The position numbers and the translations under genes are program-made. Below are positions 18,688-26,279 of a stretch of 64,000 nt of DNA, one piece after another (position 1 is the first letter of the stretch; each line of letters begins with the position of its first letter). Location of the stretch: contig DALYJJ010000009.1 of the NCBI GenBank assembly GCA_031969915.1, positions 9,378 to 73,377 on the forward strand, read 5' to 3'. Source of the stretch: DALYJJ01 sp031969915 (lineage in GTDB: Bacteria; Acidobacteriota; Terriglobia; Bryobacterales; Bryobacteraceae). The notes beneath the pieces are model-generated. The model saw only the letters and a list, made by a program, of their open reading frames with translations. It made no database searches and was not told the DNA's origin.

Positions 18688-19143
18688 TTACCGTTTGCGC
18701 GGACGATCCGCTTCGTCCTCCGGTTGCGTCATCAGCCGCACGTCGATTTTCGCTTCCCCCAGTTGGCTGATCACCTGTGCCATCGGTTCCCAGATGGTGT
18801 TCCGGTCGGCGCGCACGTAGACCGCCTTGCCCGCGGCGCCGTACTGCGCGCGGATCTCGCTGGCCAGCGCATTGACGTTCGCCGGCTTGTCTCCGAGAAA
18901 GACGTTGCCGTCGCGCGTGATCGTGATCACCGGCAGTTCCTCGGCGCTGTCCTTCACCGTGCGCACCTTCGGCACTTCCACTTCCAGGCCGAACTCCATC
19001 ACGTGGGCGGTGAGCATGAAGATGATCAGCAGGACCAGGACCACGTCCACCAGCGGGATCACGTTCATCTCCGAGAGCGCGGTCAGCGAACCGTAACGGC
19101 GCCGTCCGGTGCCCCCGCCACCGCCGTTAACGGAGATGCCCAC
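18688..19143 (-). CDS. tolR: TolR/ExbD biopolymer transport protein
   Basis: 151 residues. A Gly-rich N-terminus precedes EMNVIPLVDVVLVLLIIFMLTA, the ExbD/TolR membrane helix with the proton-carrying Asp (VDVVLVLLIIF). The periplasmic part (about 55-140) contains VYVRADRNTIWEPMAQVISQL. It forms the proton channel together with TolQ. Its start lies inside the end of tolQ (17-bp overlap). Confidence 0.94.
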   Translation of the reverse strand: MGISVNGGGGGTGRRRYGSLTALSEMNVIPLVDVVLVLLIIFMLTAHVMEFGLEVEVPKVRTVKDSAEELPVITITRDGNVFLGDKPANVNALASEIRAQYGAAGKAVYVRADRNTIWEPMAQVISQLGEAKIDVRLMTQPEDEADRPRKR

Positions 19144-19838
19144 TCACCTGCTCCTCGTAGGTGCGCTCCGACCAGTTCATGAACTCGAGCGAGAAATCCT
19201 CCATGCGTGCGCCGAACTCGCGGATGACGTGCCCGAAGTGGTTGTAGAAGATGGCGGCGGGGATCGCCGAGGCGAGGCCCACGGCGGTGGCCACCAGCGC
19301 GTCGGCAATGCCCGGCGCCACCGCGCGCAGGCTGGCACTACCCGCCAGCCCGAGCGCTTGAAACGCGCCGATGATACCCCACACCGTACCCAGCAGGCCG
19401 ACGAAGGGCGAAACCGTGGCCGCCGTCGCCAGCCAGTTCATGTTCCGCTCAAGCTTGGTGATTTCCTCGCTGATCCCGAGCTGCAGGCTGCGTTCCACCG
19501 AGGTCTTGTTGATGATTCCTCCGCGCGCCTTGGTTTGGCGGTCGATCTCCGTGTACCCGAAATCGAAGNNNNNNNNNNTTCTCGATGCCGAAGCCCAGGA
19601 AGTCCATGCCGCTGGCGAGCGACACCGCCTCCATGCCGCCGGCCTTGCGAAAGGCACGCAGGAACTGCGCGTTCGCCTGCCGCGCACGCCGGAACACGTT
19701 CCACTTGGAGAAGATGATGGTCCACGAGAAAATCGAGAACAGCAGAAGGAGAACCAGGATGGCTTTCGAGATGGGGTTGGCCTTCAGAACCAACTCCAGA
19801 ATGCTGACCTGCAGCATCAGCGCGAACGGAAGCGTCAA
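19127..19838 (-). CDS. tolQ: TolQ/ExbB proton-channel protein, interrupted by an assembly gap
   Basis: The N-terminal part (19579-19838) holds a first membrane helix (ISKAILVLLLLFSIFSW) and the cytoplasmic segment to FGIE; the C-terminal part (19127-19568) continues with GYTEIDRQTKARGG and the two conserved helices VSPFVGLLGTVWGIIGAF and ADALVATAVGLASAIPAA. The parts are in different frames only because ten Ns stand between them. The codon edges (GAG AA / C TTC) require a gap whose length is a multiple of three, so the true gap is not 10 bases. An alternative start is the ATG at 19817. First gene of the tol-pal cluster. Confidence 0.92.
19569..19578. other. Assembly gap (10 N) inside tolQ
   Basis: Ten consecutive Ns. 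Reading-frame logic on both sides asks for a gap length divisible by three, so ten is a placeholder. No biological frameshift should be inferred. Confidence 0.98.
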
Positions 19839-19949
19839 CGGGACTCCTTTCCCTGCGAAACCTTCATTCTATCGTGCAGGCCGCGCGGGCTTCATCCGAA
19901 AGACGTTGCCGCGCTCAGAAAAGTCGGGCATGCTGGTGTTTCGCGCCGC

Positions 19950-21599
19950 ATGCTCCTCGAACTGCTGGTCGAAAACTTTGCCGTCGTCGAGCGCATCCGC
20001 GTCCGCTTCCACGCGGGTTTCAACTTGCTGACCGGCGAGACCGGCAGCGGAAAATCGATCGTCGTGGACGCGCTCGGGCTGCTGTTCGGCGCGCGCGCCA
20101 GCGCGGAGACGGTACGCAGCGGCGCCGGGCGCGCCCGCATCGCCGGGATCTTCGATTCCCCGCCGGAGGCGCGGGCGCTGCTCGCCGAGGCGGGCGTCGA
20201 CGAGGAGGAAGGCGAACTCATCGTCGAGCGCGAAATTCACGAGAACGGCAAGTCCCGAGCGTTCGTCAACTCGCGGCCCGCGGCCGTGGCTCTGCTCAAG
20301 GACCTGGCCCCGCTGCTCGGCGATATTCACGGGCAGCACGATCAGCAACGGCTGTTTTCCGCGCCGCGGCAACGGGCCATGCTCGACGACTTCGCCGGCG
20401 CCGGGGACCTGGTGAGCCGAACCGCCGATCTGTACCGGCGGTGGCGCGAGACGTCCAACGAGCTTGCCGAGTTAGACCGCCGCGAGCAGGACCAACTGCG
20501 GCTGGCGGATCTGTGGAGCTTCCAGTGCCGCGAGATCGAGGCCGCGGCGCTTACGCCCGGCGAGGACGCCGCGCTCGAGTTGGAGCGGCGCGTACAGCAG
20601 AACGTGGCGAAATTGTCCGAACTCGCCGCCGCCGCCTACGAGGCGGTTTACGATGCGGAGGCCAGCGCCGCCGCGCAACTGCGCATCGCGATCCGGCGGC
20701 TGGAAGAACTGGGCCGCATTGACGCCTCTCTCGACGAAACGCTCGCCGCACTGAAGCCCTCGCAGGCCGCGGTGGAAGACGCCGCTCACGCCGTTCGGAG
20801 CTACCTCGGCCGGTTGGAGTCCGATCCCGCCCGGCTCGAGGAGGTCGAGAGCCGCCTCGCCGCGATCGACAAACTGAAGCGGAAGTACGGCGCCTCGGTC
20901 GAGGAGATCCTCTCGTTCGCCGCCGAAGCCCGGAGCCGCCTGGACACCCTGGCCGGCTCCGGCGAGCGGCGGGCAGCCCTGCTGAGAGAACAGATCCGCC
21001 TGCGCGGAGAATACGAAGAGGCCGCCGCGGTGTTGACCGCGCGGCGCACCGCGGCCGCTCGCGAGTTGGAGAAGAAGGTGGAAGCGGAACTGGCCGGCCT
21101 CGGCATGGAGCGTACCGTGTTCCGCGTGGCGGTGGAACCCTGCGAGCCCGGCGAGCGTGGCGCCGACGCGATTGGTTTCCTGATTTCAGCCAACTCGGGA
21201 GAGGAACCGAGGCCGCTCGACAAGATCGCGAGCGGCGGTGAACTGTCGCGCGTAGCGCTGGCGCTGAAGACTTGCGTCACGGAGCCGGGCCGCGCCACGA
21301 CGCTGGTTTTCGACGAAGTGGATGCGGGCATCGGAGGCGCGGCGGCGGAGCGGGTGGGCCGCCGGTTGAAGGACCTGGCGGCCTCACAGCAGGTTTTGTG
21401 CGTCACCCACCTCGCCCAGATCGCCGGCTTCGGGGACCATCACTACAACGTCTCCAAGCGCGAAGTGAAAGGCCGCACTGTGGCCGAAATCGAAGAACTC
21501 ACAGGCGAGGCCCGGATCCGGGAGATCGGCCGCATGCTCAGCGGGGAGCACCTCACGCCGGAAGCGCTGCGCCACGCCGAGCAACTGATCCGAAAGTGA
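19950..21599 (+). CDS. recN: DNA repair ATPase RecN
   Basis: 549 residues, normal for RecN. The ATG at 19950 begins MLLELLVENFAVV, the usual RecN start. An SMC-like ABC ATPase: Walker A GETGSGKSIVV (about residue 30), the RecN motif DIHGQHDQQRL (about 125), a central coiled coil (about 150-390), the signature ASGGELSRVALAL and Walker B TLVFDEVDAGIGG (about 460). It acts early in double-strand-break repair by bringing DNA ends together. It is transcribed away from tolQ and converges on the cytochrome gene. Confidence 0.96.
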   Translation: MLLELLVENFAVVERIRVRFHAGFNLLTGETGSGKSIVVDALGLLFGARASAETVRSGAGRARIAGIFDSPPEARALLAEAGVDEEEGELIVEREIHENGKSRAFVNSRPAAVALLKDLAPLLGDIHGQHDQQRLFSAPRQRAMLDDFAGAGDLVSRTADLYRRWRETSNELAELDRREQDQLRLADLWSFQCREIEAAALTPGEDAALELERRVQQNVAKLSELAAAAYEAVYDAEASAAAQLRIAIRRLEELGRIDASLDETLAALKPSQAAVEDAAHAVRSYLGRLESDPARLEEVESRLAAIDKLKRKYGASVEEILSFAAEARSRLDTLAGSGERRAALLREQIRLRGEYEEAAAVLTARRTAAARELEKKVEAELAGLGMERTVFRVAVEPCEPGERGADAIGFLISANSGEEPRPLDKIASGGELSRVALALKTCVTEPGRATTLVFDEVDAGIGGAAAERVGRRLKDLAASQQVLCVTHLAQIAGFGDHHYNVSKREVKGRTVAEIEELTGEARIREIGRMLSGEHLTPEALRHAEQLIRK

Positions 21600-21609
21600 C
21601 CGCGTCGAA

Positions 21610-21954
21610 TCAGCCCTTCTTCACGTCGCTCTTGATGTGACAGCGGTTGCAGTTGCCTTTGGACTCGAACGAGCTGCCGCCGGCATAATGGCAGTTCCCG
21701 CACGATGTCTTGGCGGCCTCGGCCGGCTTATGCATGCCAGCCTTGAAGTTCAGCGGGGCCTTGGCGTCCTGGGGCCACAATTTGTCGTGACAAACCTTGC
21801 AATCGCCCTTGACGGCCTTGCTGTGCAACGGATGATCATAGGTGACGGCGCCGGTCTTGGCGGCGAACTTGAGCTTGCCGGGCTCCTTCTTGTCCTGTGC
21901 CACCAGCAGGACGATGCACGAAAGCGCAAGAAGCACGACGATTTTTCTGAGCAT
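21610..21954 (-). CDS. Periplasmic triheme cytochrome c (c7/c3 family)
   Basis: 114 residues with an N-terminal signal (MLRKIVVLLALSCIVLLVAQ). Three CxxCH heme sites are visible: CKVCH (about 52-56), CGNCH (about 85-89) and CNRCH (about 102-106). Extra His residues upstream (DHPLHSKAV) and in the middle (KAGMHKPAEA) supply distal ligands, so three bis-His hemes are likely, as in cytochrome c7. Small carriers of this type shuttle electrons in the periplasm. No partner oxidoreductase is nearby. It is divergent from the DUF4123 pair across about 107 bp. Confidence 0.9.
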   Translation of the reverse strand: MLRKIVVLLALSCIVLLVAQDKKEPGKLKFAAKTGAVTYDHPLHSKAVKGDCKVCHDKLWPQDAKAPLNFKAGMHKPAEAAKTSCGNCHYAGGSSFESKGNCNRCHIKSDVKKG

Positions 21955-21985
21955 ACGTGATCTTAGATAACATTCCTGTACCGCG

Positions 21986-22027
21986 TGTCAAGTGGGAGGC
22001 CCCCCAAGGTGCTCCCGCCGCTTGACA
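21986..22027. promoter_or_regulatory. Back-to-back TTGACA boxes between divergent genes
   Basis: Plus-strand TTGACA at 22022-22027 faces the DUF4123 pair, and minus-strand TTGACA (21991-21986) faces the cytochrome gene. With flanking GGGAG/CTCCC they make an inverted repeat (21987-22026). A TAAATA lies 19 bp after the plus box and TATCTA 16 bp after the minus box. The -10 matches are modest, so the boxes could instead be an operator. Confidence 0.5.
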
Positions 22028-22061
22028 GCAGCCCGGCACGCCGCCCTAAATAGAAGAGGCC

Positions 22062-22550
22062 ATGATCCCGTTTGAAGAGGAAAACAAGCAGCTCGGCTGG
22101 TGGTGGGAATCCAAGAATCCCATCGGCTTGCCCTCGCGCCAGCAGTTCTCCTTGTTCTCCTGGCTCTCTGAGCACAAGCGGGACGCCAGCCGGATGGCGG
22201 CCATCCGCGACATGATGCGCACGGCCGACCCGACCATCTACCTGCTGGAGGACGACGATGTTCTCTGGCACCTCGTCGCGCGGCTCTACGTCGGGGAAGC
22301 GATTTTCTTCCAGCCCAAGCCGGAACCCCAGCAGCGCATCCCGCCGAAAGTATTGGCCTCCACGCCACCTGCCGAGGCGGCGGCAGGCGCCGGTCCCCGT
22401 CCGAGCAGCTCGGCGCCGCGGGAGGAAACCGAAGCGCCCACACTCGGGGCGAACTCCGACGCCGCCGCGCAGGCCGCGGCACTCGTCGCCGCCGCCGAAT
22501 CCGGCGTGCCGTTTTGCGAAGAGTGCCTCCGGCAGGGATCCTCGCGATGA
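22062..22550 (+). CDS. Conserved-looking protein of unknown function, partner of the DUF4123 protein
   Basis: 162 residues; not recognised as a named family. Residues 1-88 form a compact Trp-rich domain (LGWWWESKN, LPSRQQFSLFSWLSEHKRD, DDDVLWHLVARLYVGEAIFF). Residues 90-140 are a Pro/Ala/Glu linker, and the end reads AAAESGVPFCEECLRQGS with a CxxC. The stop overlaps the start of the DUF4123 gene (ATGA), so the two are translationally coupled. DUF4123 proteins load type VI secretion effectors onto VgrG, so this protein may be the cargo, a cargo tail or a co-adaptor; that is inference from coupling only. No toxin motif is visible. Confidence 0.75.
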   Translation: MIPFEEENKQLGWWWESKNPIGLPSRQQFSLFSWLSEHKRDASRMAAIRDMMRTADPTIYLLEDDDVLWHLVARLYVGEAIFFQPKPEPQQRIPPKVLASTPPAEAAAGAGPRPSSSAPREETEAPTLGANSDAAAQAAALVAAAESGVPFCEECLRQGSSR

Positions 22551-23089
22551 CCATCACCCAGAGCGCCGTCCGCGAGGCACTGTGGCCCGAGAATCTGCCC
22601 TCGCGGATGAACGTGTACGCGATCCTCGATGGCGCGCGCGACAAGCGGATCTTCGAGGCCGTCCTGCGTACCTACCAGGAGAAATGCTGCCTCTTCGCCG
22701 GCGACCTGCCTTGGCAGGTGGAGCAGGCGGCCCCGCATCTGGTGCAACTGGACCCCGATGAGGCGCTCACCCGCGTGGTCTGCCAGCAAGGCTGGGGCAA
22801 CGCCTGGGGCATCTTCCTGCGCACGGAGACCAGCTTCGTGCGGCTGCGCAAGCACCTTCGCCGGTTCCTGCGCGTGCGCGATGAGCGCGGCAAGTGGATG
22901 CTCTTCCGGTACTACGATCCCCGGGTGATGCGCATTTATCTGCCTACCTGCAACGCCCACGAACTGGAGACAGTGTTCGGCCCGATCGACACCTTCGTGG
23001 TGGAAGACGCAGGCGCGGTTCGTGCGCTCGAATACCGCATGGAGCGGAACAAGCTGAAGATCACCGAAGTGCCCCTGCCGACGGCCTGA
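22547..23089 (+). CDS. DUF4123 domain protein (type VI secretion effector-adaptor family)
   Basis: 180 residues from the ATG at 22547. The DUF4123 pattern is clear: VYAILDGARDKRIFEAVLR, then YQEKCCLFAGDLPW, APHLVQLDP, WGIFLRTETSFVRLRKHLRRF, FRYYDPRVMRIYLPT and VFGPIDTFVVED near the end. Known members (Tap-1/TEC) bridge cargo effectors and VgrG spikes in type VI secretion. Here no vgrG, hcp, PAAR or structural T6SS gene lies within the window, so it is an orphan module. It is coupled to the upstream 162-residue protein. Confidence 0.85.
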   Translation: MTITQSAVREALWPENLPSRMNVYAILDGARDKRIFEAVLRTYQEKCCLFAGDLPWQVEQAAPHLVQLDPDEALTRVVCQQGWGNAWGIFLRTETSFVRLRKHLRRFLRVRDERGKWMLFRYYDPRVMRIYLPTCNAHELETVFGPIDTFVVEDAGAVRALEYRMERNKLKITEVPLPTA

Positions 23090-23105
23090 AACGCCGCGCT
23101 GCGGC

Positions 23106-23966
23106 TCAAGTTCGCTTGCGGCCCGCCAGGACCATGCCCGCGGTGGCCGAGAGGATGCACACGCCGCCGGCCACGGCGAGACCGGAGGGCCGCTCCCCGT
23201 GCACCATCCACGACCACACCGGGTTGAGAGCCGGCTCGAGCAGGATCAGCATCGACGTTTCGAGCGCGGGAAGCCGTGAGACGCCACGCGTCACCAGCCA
23301 GTAGGCGAGCCCGATCTGAAAGACACCCAGGTAGCCGATAATCGCGGCATCGCGCGCCAACAGCGAAACCGGCGCCGATACCGCTCCGGGCAGCGCCGCC
23401 GCGCACACCATCAGGTTGCCGATGGCCACGGTCTTGATGGAGCCGCCCGGTTCTTCGCGGGAGAACCAGCGCAGCCCGGTCACAGTGAAGGCCCAGGACA
23501 GACCGCAAAACGCGCCCAGGACGTTGCCCAACGCCGGATTCGGCGCCGTGCTTTGCGGGGCCTCGCTCGAAAGGAAGAACAGCACCAGGCCAATGGCCAT
23601 CAGCGCGAGGAAGGCATAATCTTCACGCCGTGTGTGCTCCTTGAGGATCCACGGTCCGATGAAGATCAGATAGAGCGGCCCGGCCGACTGGAGGAAGATC
23701 GCGTTCGCCGAGGTGGTGTTCTTGTTGGCGAGCACGAACAGAATCAGCGTGCCCGCGTAGGCCACGCCGACCACCGCCGCCCGCCACGACCAGCCCCGGC
23801 GGGCCTGCGGCAGCAACAGCAGCAGCACTGCGGCGGCAACGCAGGAACGGAAGCACGCCGTCTGCCAGCCCGTCAGACTGGTGGCCTTGATGGCCGCGCC
23901 ACCCGTGGAAAACAAGGCCGCCGCCGCGAGGACTTCGAGCCGGCTCGCGAGCAGCGAAGAACTCAT
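23106..23966 (-). CDS. EamA/DMT-family transporter
   Basis: 286 residues with ten hydrophobic segments in two repeats of five, the EamA design. Family signatures include FSTGGAAIKATSLTGWQ in the first helix pair, LFVLANKNTTSANAIFLQSAGPLYL in repeat one and LPALETSMLILLEPALNPVWSW in repeat two. Such proteins export metabolites or amino acids at the inner membrane. Its ATG overlaps the stop of the upstream hydrolase gene (ATGA), so they are coupled. The substrate is unknown. Confidence 0.9.
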   Translation of the reverse strand: MSSSLLASRLEVLAAAALFSTGGAAIKATSLTGWQTACFRSCVAAAVLLLLLPQARRGWSWRAAVVGVAYAGTLILFVLANKNTTSANAIFLQSAGPLYLIFIGPWILKEHTRREDYAFLALMAIGLVLFFLSSEAPQSTAPNPALGNVLGAFCGLSWAFTVTGLRWFSREEPGGSIKTVAIGNLMVCAAALPGAVSAPVSLLARDAAIIGYLGVFQIGLAYWLVTRGVSRLPALETSMLILLEPALNPVWSWMVHGERPSGLAVAGGVCILSATAGMVLAGRKRT

Positions 23967-25276
23967 TTGCGCGCGATCCAGGAGGCGATCTCCTCAATCA
24001 CCACGGCGGCGACATGGCCCTCTTTACCATACTCGGCGGGCTTGGCCTTGCCCTCGCCTTCCATGAACAGGTGATTCAACGCCGGATAGCTCTTCAGCTT
24101 CGAGCCCTGCTTCTCCGCAAGCGCCTTCCGCCAACCCTCAAAGTCTTCCATCGTCACCTGGTAATCCCGCTCCCCTTGGAGGACCAGAATCGGAAGGGGC
24201 AGCTTCCTCGCCTCCGCCGCCGCGTCGTAGCCGCGCAGCCCCAAAAGATACGAAGCGGGCATTCCCATCACCGTGCCGCCCTTGGCCGAAGCGTCCAACT
24301 TCTTCAGCGCGGCCACTTCTCCCTTCACCGTTTCGAGCCGCTTTTGCATCTCCGCGTTCTCAGGGTAGAGGGAAGCGATGTAGGTCATCTGCTCGATGAC
24401 CAGATCCTCGAGCGGCCGCGTACTTCCGGCGAGGATCACGAGACCCGCAAGATGGCCGTCGGCCGCGGCGATCCGGGGCGCCGCGTAACCACCCAGACTG
24501 TGTCCGAGGACGTAAATCCGTTGGGGGTCCACCTCGGCCTGCTGGCGCAGAAACTCGGCCCCGGCGGCGGCGTCTTCGACGGTTTCACCGTCCAGCGTGA
24601 TGTCCTTGGCAAGGGCGAGCTTCGGAGCATGCTGGCGAGTGCGCTTCTCATAGCGCAATACCGCGATGCCGCGCGAGGCCAAGCCCTCGGCGAGATCCTT
24701 GAACGGCTTGTTCGGCCCGATGGTTTCGTCCCGGTCGTTGGGGCCGGAGCCGTGCACCAGCACCACGGCCGGAAACTTGCCTTCGCCCTTGGGCACGGTC
24801 AACGTCCCGGGCAGAGGCCAATCCTTCGCACCCACCTGGACCTCGCGCTCCCGAAAGCTGTCCGGCTGGGAATAGGGCGGCCGCTTCCACGCCGCGGCTG
24901 CCTCCGTCTGGCGCGGGCGCATGAACATGCCGGCCAGTTTCCCCTGGGCATCCACGCCGGCCTCGAAGTTCACGCCCGCCGCCGCGAAGTCGGCCGGTAT
25001 CACGACCACGGTGAACCCACCGGCGAGGCGAATGACCGGTTCGCCGATCCTCTTCGGTTCGCCCAAGCCCGCTACGCTCGGGAACACCTGCTTTTCCAGC
25101 ACCTCGATGGTCAGCTTTTTCTGCATCTCCTCCGAGAACATGGCGTGCAGTTCAGCCGCCTTCCTTGCGAGGAGAAGGTCAAACGCCTTCCGCGCAACCT
25201 GTGCGGGCGCCACGGCCGGCTGGATTTGGGCGCAGAGCACGACGGCCGAGAGTGTGAACGCAAGGAACGGATTCAT
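23963..25276 (-). CDS. Secreted alpha/beta hydrolase with N-terminal DUF3887-like domain
   Basis: 437 residues from the ATG at 25276, preceded by GAGGTGG. A signal peptide (about 1-20) leads to a DUF3887-like helical domain (about 25-115; ARKAFDLLLARKAAELHAMF) and then an alpha/beta-hydrolase domain: oxyanion region VVLVHGSGPNDRDET, nucleophile elbow GHSLGGYAA, acid region QGERDYQVT and the His in ALNHLFMEGEG. This two-domain layout is common in Bacteroidetes and Acidobacteria and in the EstA-like serine hydrolases. The reaction cannot be specified. It ends in an ATGA overlap with the transporter gene. Confidence 0.88.
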   Translation of the reverse strand: MNPFLAFTLSAVVLCAQIQPAVAPAQVARKAFDLLLARKAAELHAMFSEEMQKKLTIEVLEKQVFPSVAGLGEPKRIGEPVIRLAGGFTVVVIPADFAAAGVNFEAGVDAQGKLAGMFMRPRQTEAAAAWKRPPYSQPDSFREREVQVGAKDWPLPGTLTVPKGEGKFPAVVLVHGSGPNDRDETIGPNKPFKDLAEGLASRGIAVLRYEKRTRQHAPKLALAKDITLDGETVEDAAAGAEFLRQQAEVDPQRIYVLGHSLGGYAAPRIAAADGHLAGLVILAGSTRPLEDLVIEQMTYIASLYPENAEMQKRLETVKGEVAALKKLDASAKGGTVMGMPASYLLGLRGYDAAAEARKLPLPILVLQGERDYQVTMEDFEGWRKALAEKQGSKLKSYPALNHLFMEGEGKAKPAEYGKEGHVAAVVIEEIASWIARK

Positions 25277-25317
25277 AACCACCTCAAGACAGCTACGGGC
25301 GGGGGTTCGAAAGGACG

Positions 25318-26175
25318 TCACACACCCCGCGCGGGCACGAGGTTCTTGATGAGGATCACCTCGTTGCCCTTCTCGTTATAGAACAAACCGTCGAGCATCT
25401 GGCGGGCGAGAGAAATGCCGAACCCACCCGGCCGCATGCCGCGCTCCTGGCGGACACCGAGGTGATCGGTGGCGGAGTCGGGAGGATTGGAGATCGCGGC
25501 GTGCTTCAGGTCGTCGAACGAAAAGCCGGGGCCTGGGTCGCGCAGGTAGAAGCCAACAAAAGTGTCCGTTCGGAGCCGCGTGACCGTGACCTTGTTGTCG
25601 GGGTTGCTCTGGCCCCCATGCTCGATCGCGTTGAGCAGCACTTCCCGCAACGCGGTGGCCAGTTGCTCCCGTTCATCGGCGGCGAAATCGGTGTCGAACT
25701 CTCGGAAAAACTGAACGGCACGGTCGGCTGCGTCGAACTTGCAGGAGATCCTCACGGAGACCCAATGCGGCACGGCGCTGGCGAGTTCGACATCGTTCGT
25801 GCAACAGGGGTCGGTGAGCGCAAGCTTCACCATGTCGATGAGCGCGGGCGCCGGGTAGGGCCGCCGGAAGAAGCTGTAGGCGTGAACCCGGATGGCGGCA
25901 ATGATCTCTTCGGGCTTCGGAGAAACCGCGGTGAGGATCACCGGCGTGCCGGGGAAGCGGTGCTGCATGCGCTGGAGCAGATCGAAGCCGCCCAGGCCGC
26001 GCAGATCTCGATCGGCGATCACCAACCGGCAACAGTGCTCATTGAGCCGCCGCCACAGACGCTCACCGTCAGCCGGAGTTTCGACACTGCACAACTCAGG
26101 GTTGAGTTCACGGCGCAGTAGTTCGCTGATCCCGGAATCGGGCTCGCCAACGAGAATCGTGCAAGGTTCCGCCAT
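25318..26175 (-). CDS. Response-regulator receiver fused to a HATPase_c (anti-sigma-kinase-like) domain
   Basis: 285 residues from the ATG at 26175 (an ATG at 26196 adds seven). Residues 1-120 are a receiver: ILVGEPDSGI supplies the acidic pair, LVIADRDLRGLGG the phosphoacceptor Asp, and VILTA the conserved Thr. The usual Lys of the KP motif is Arg (SFFRRPY), which may weaken phosphorylation. Residues 140-285 are a GHKL ATPase of the RsbW/SpoIIAB type: LREVLLNAIEHGG (N box), LRDPGPGFSFDDL and GGFGISLARQMLDG. It likely couples phospho-signalling to a partner-switch pathway; no anti-anti-sigma gene is adjacent. Confidence 0.88.
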   Translation of the reverse strand: MAEPCTILVGEPDSGISELLRRELNPELCSVETPADGERLWRRLNEHCCRLVIADRDLRGLGGFDLLQRMQHRFPGTPVILTAVSPKPEEIIAAIRVHAYSFFRRPYPAPALIDMVKLALTDPCCTNDVELASAVPHWVSVRISCKFDAADRAVQFFREFDTDFAADEREQLATALREVLLNAIEHGGQSNPDNKVTVTRLRTDTFVGFYLRDPGPGFSFDDLKHAAISNPPDSATDHLGVRQERGMRPGGFGISLARQMLDGLFYNEKGNEVILIKNLVPARGV

Positions 26176-26279
26176 GTTCCGCCAAGCCAGCTTCACTCGA
26201 TTCTATCGGTCCCGGGGGTGCGCCGTGTGAGGACGTTCCACGGTCCGGTAGCGTCACGGTACAATCGAGCCGAACCATC

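Noticed and set aside
21987..22026. Rho-independent terminator between divergent genes
   Set aside because: The dyad has no T-tract and lies upstream of both genes, so a promoter or operator is more likely.
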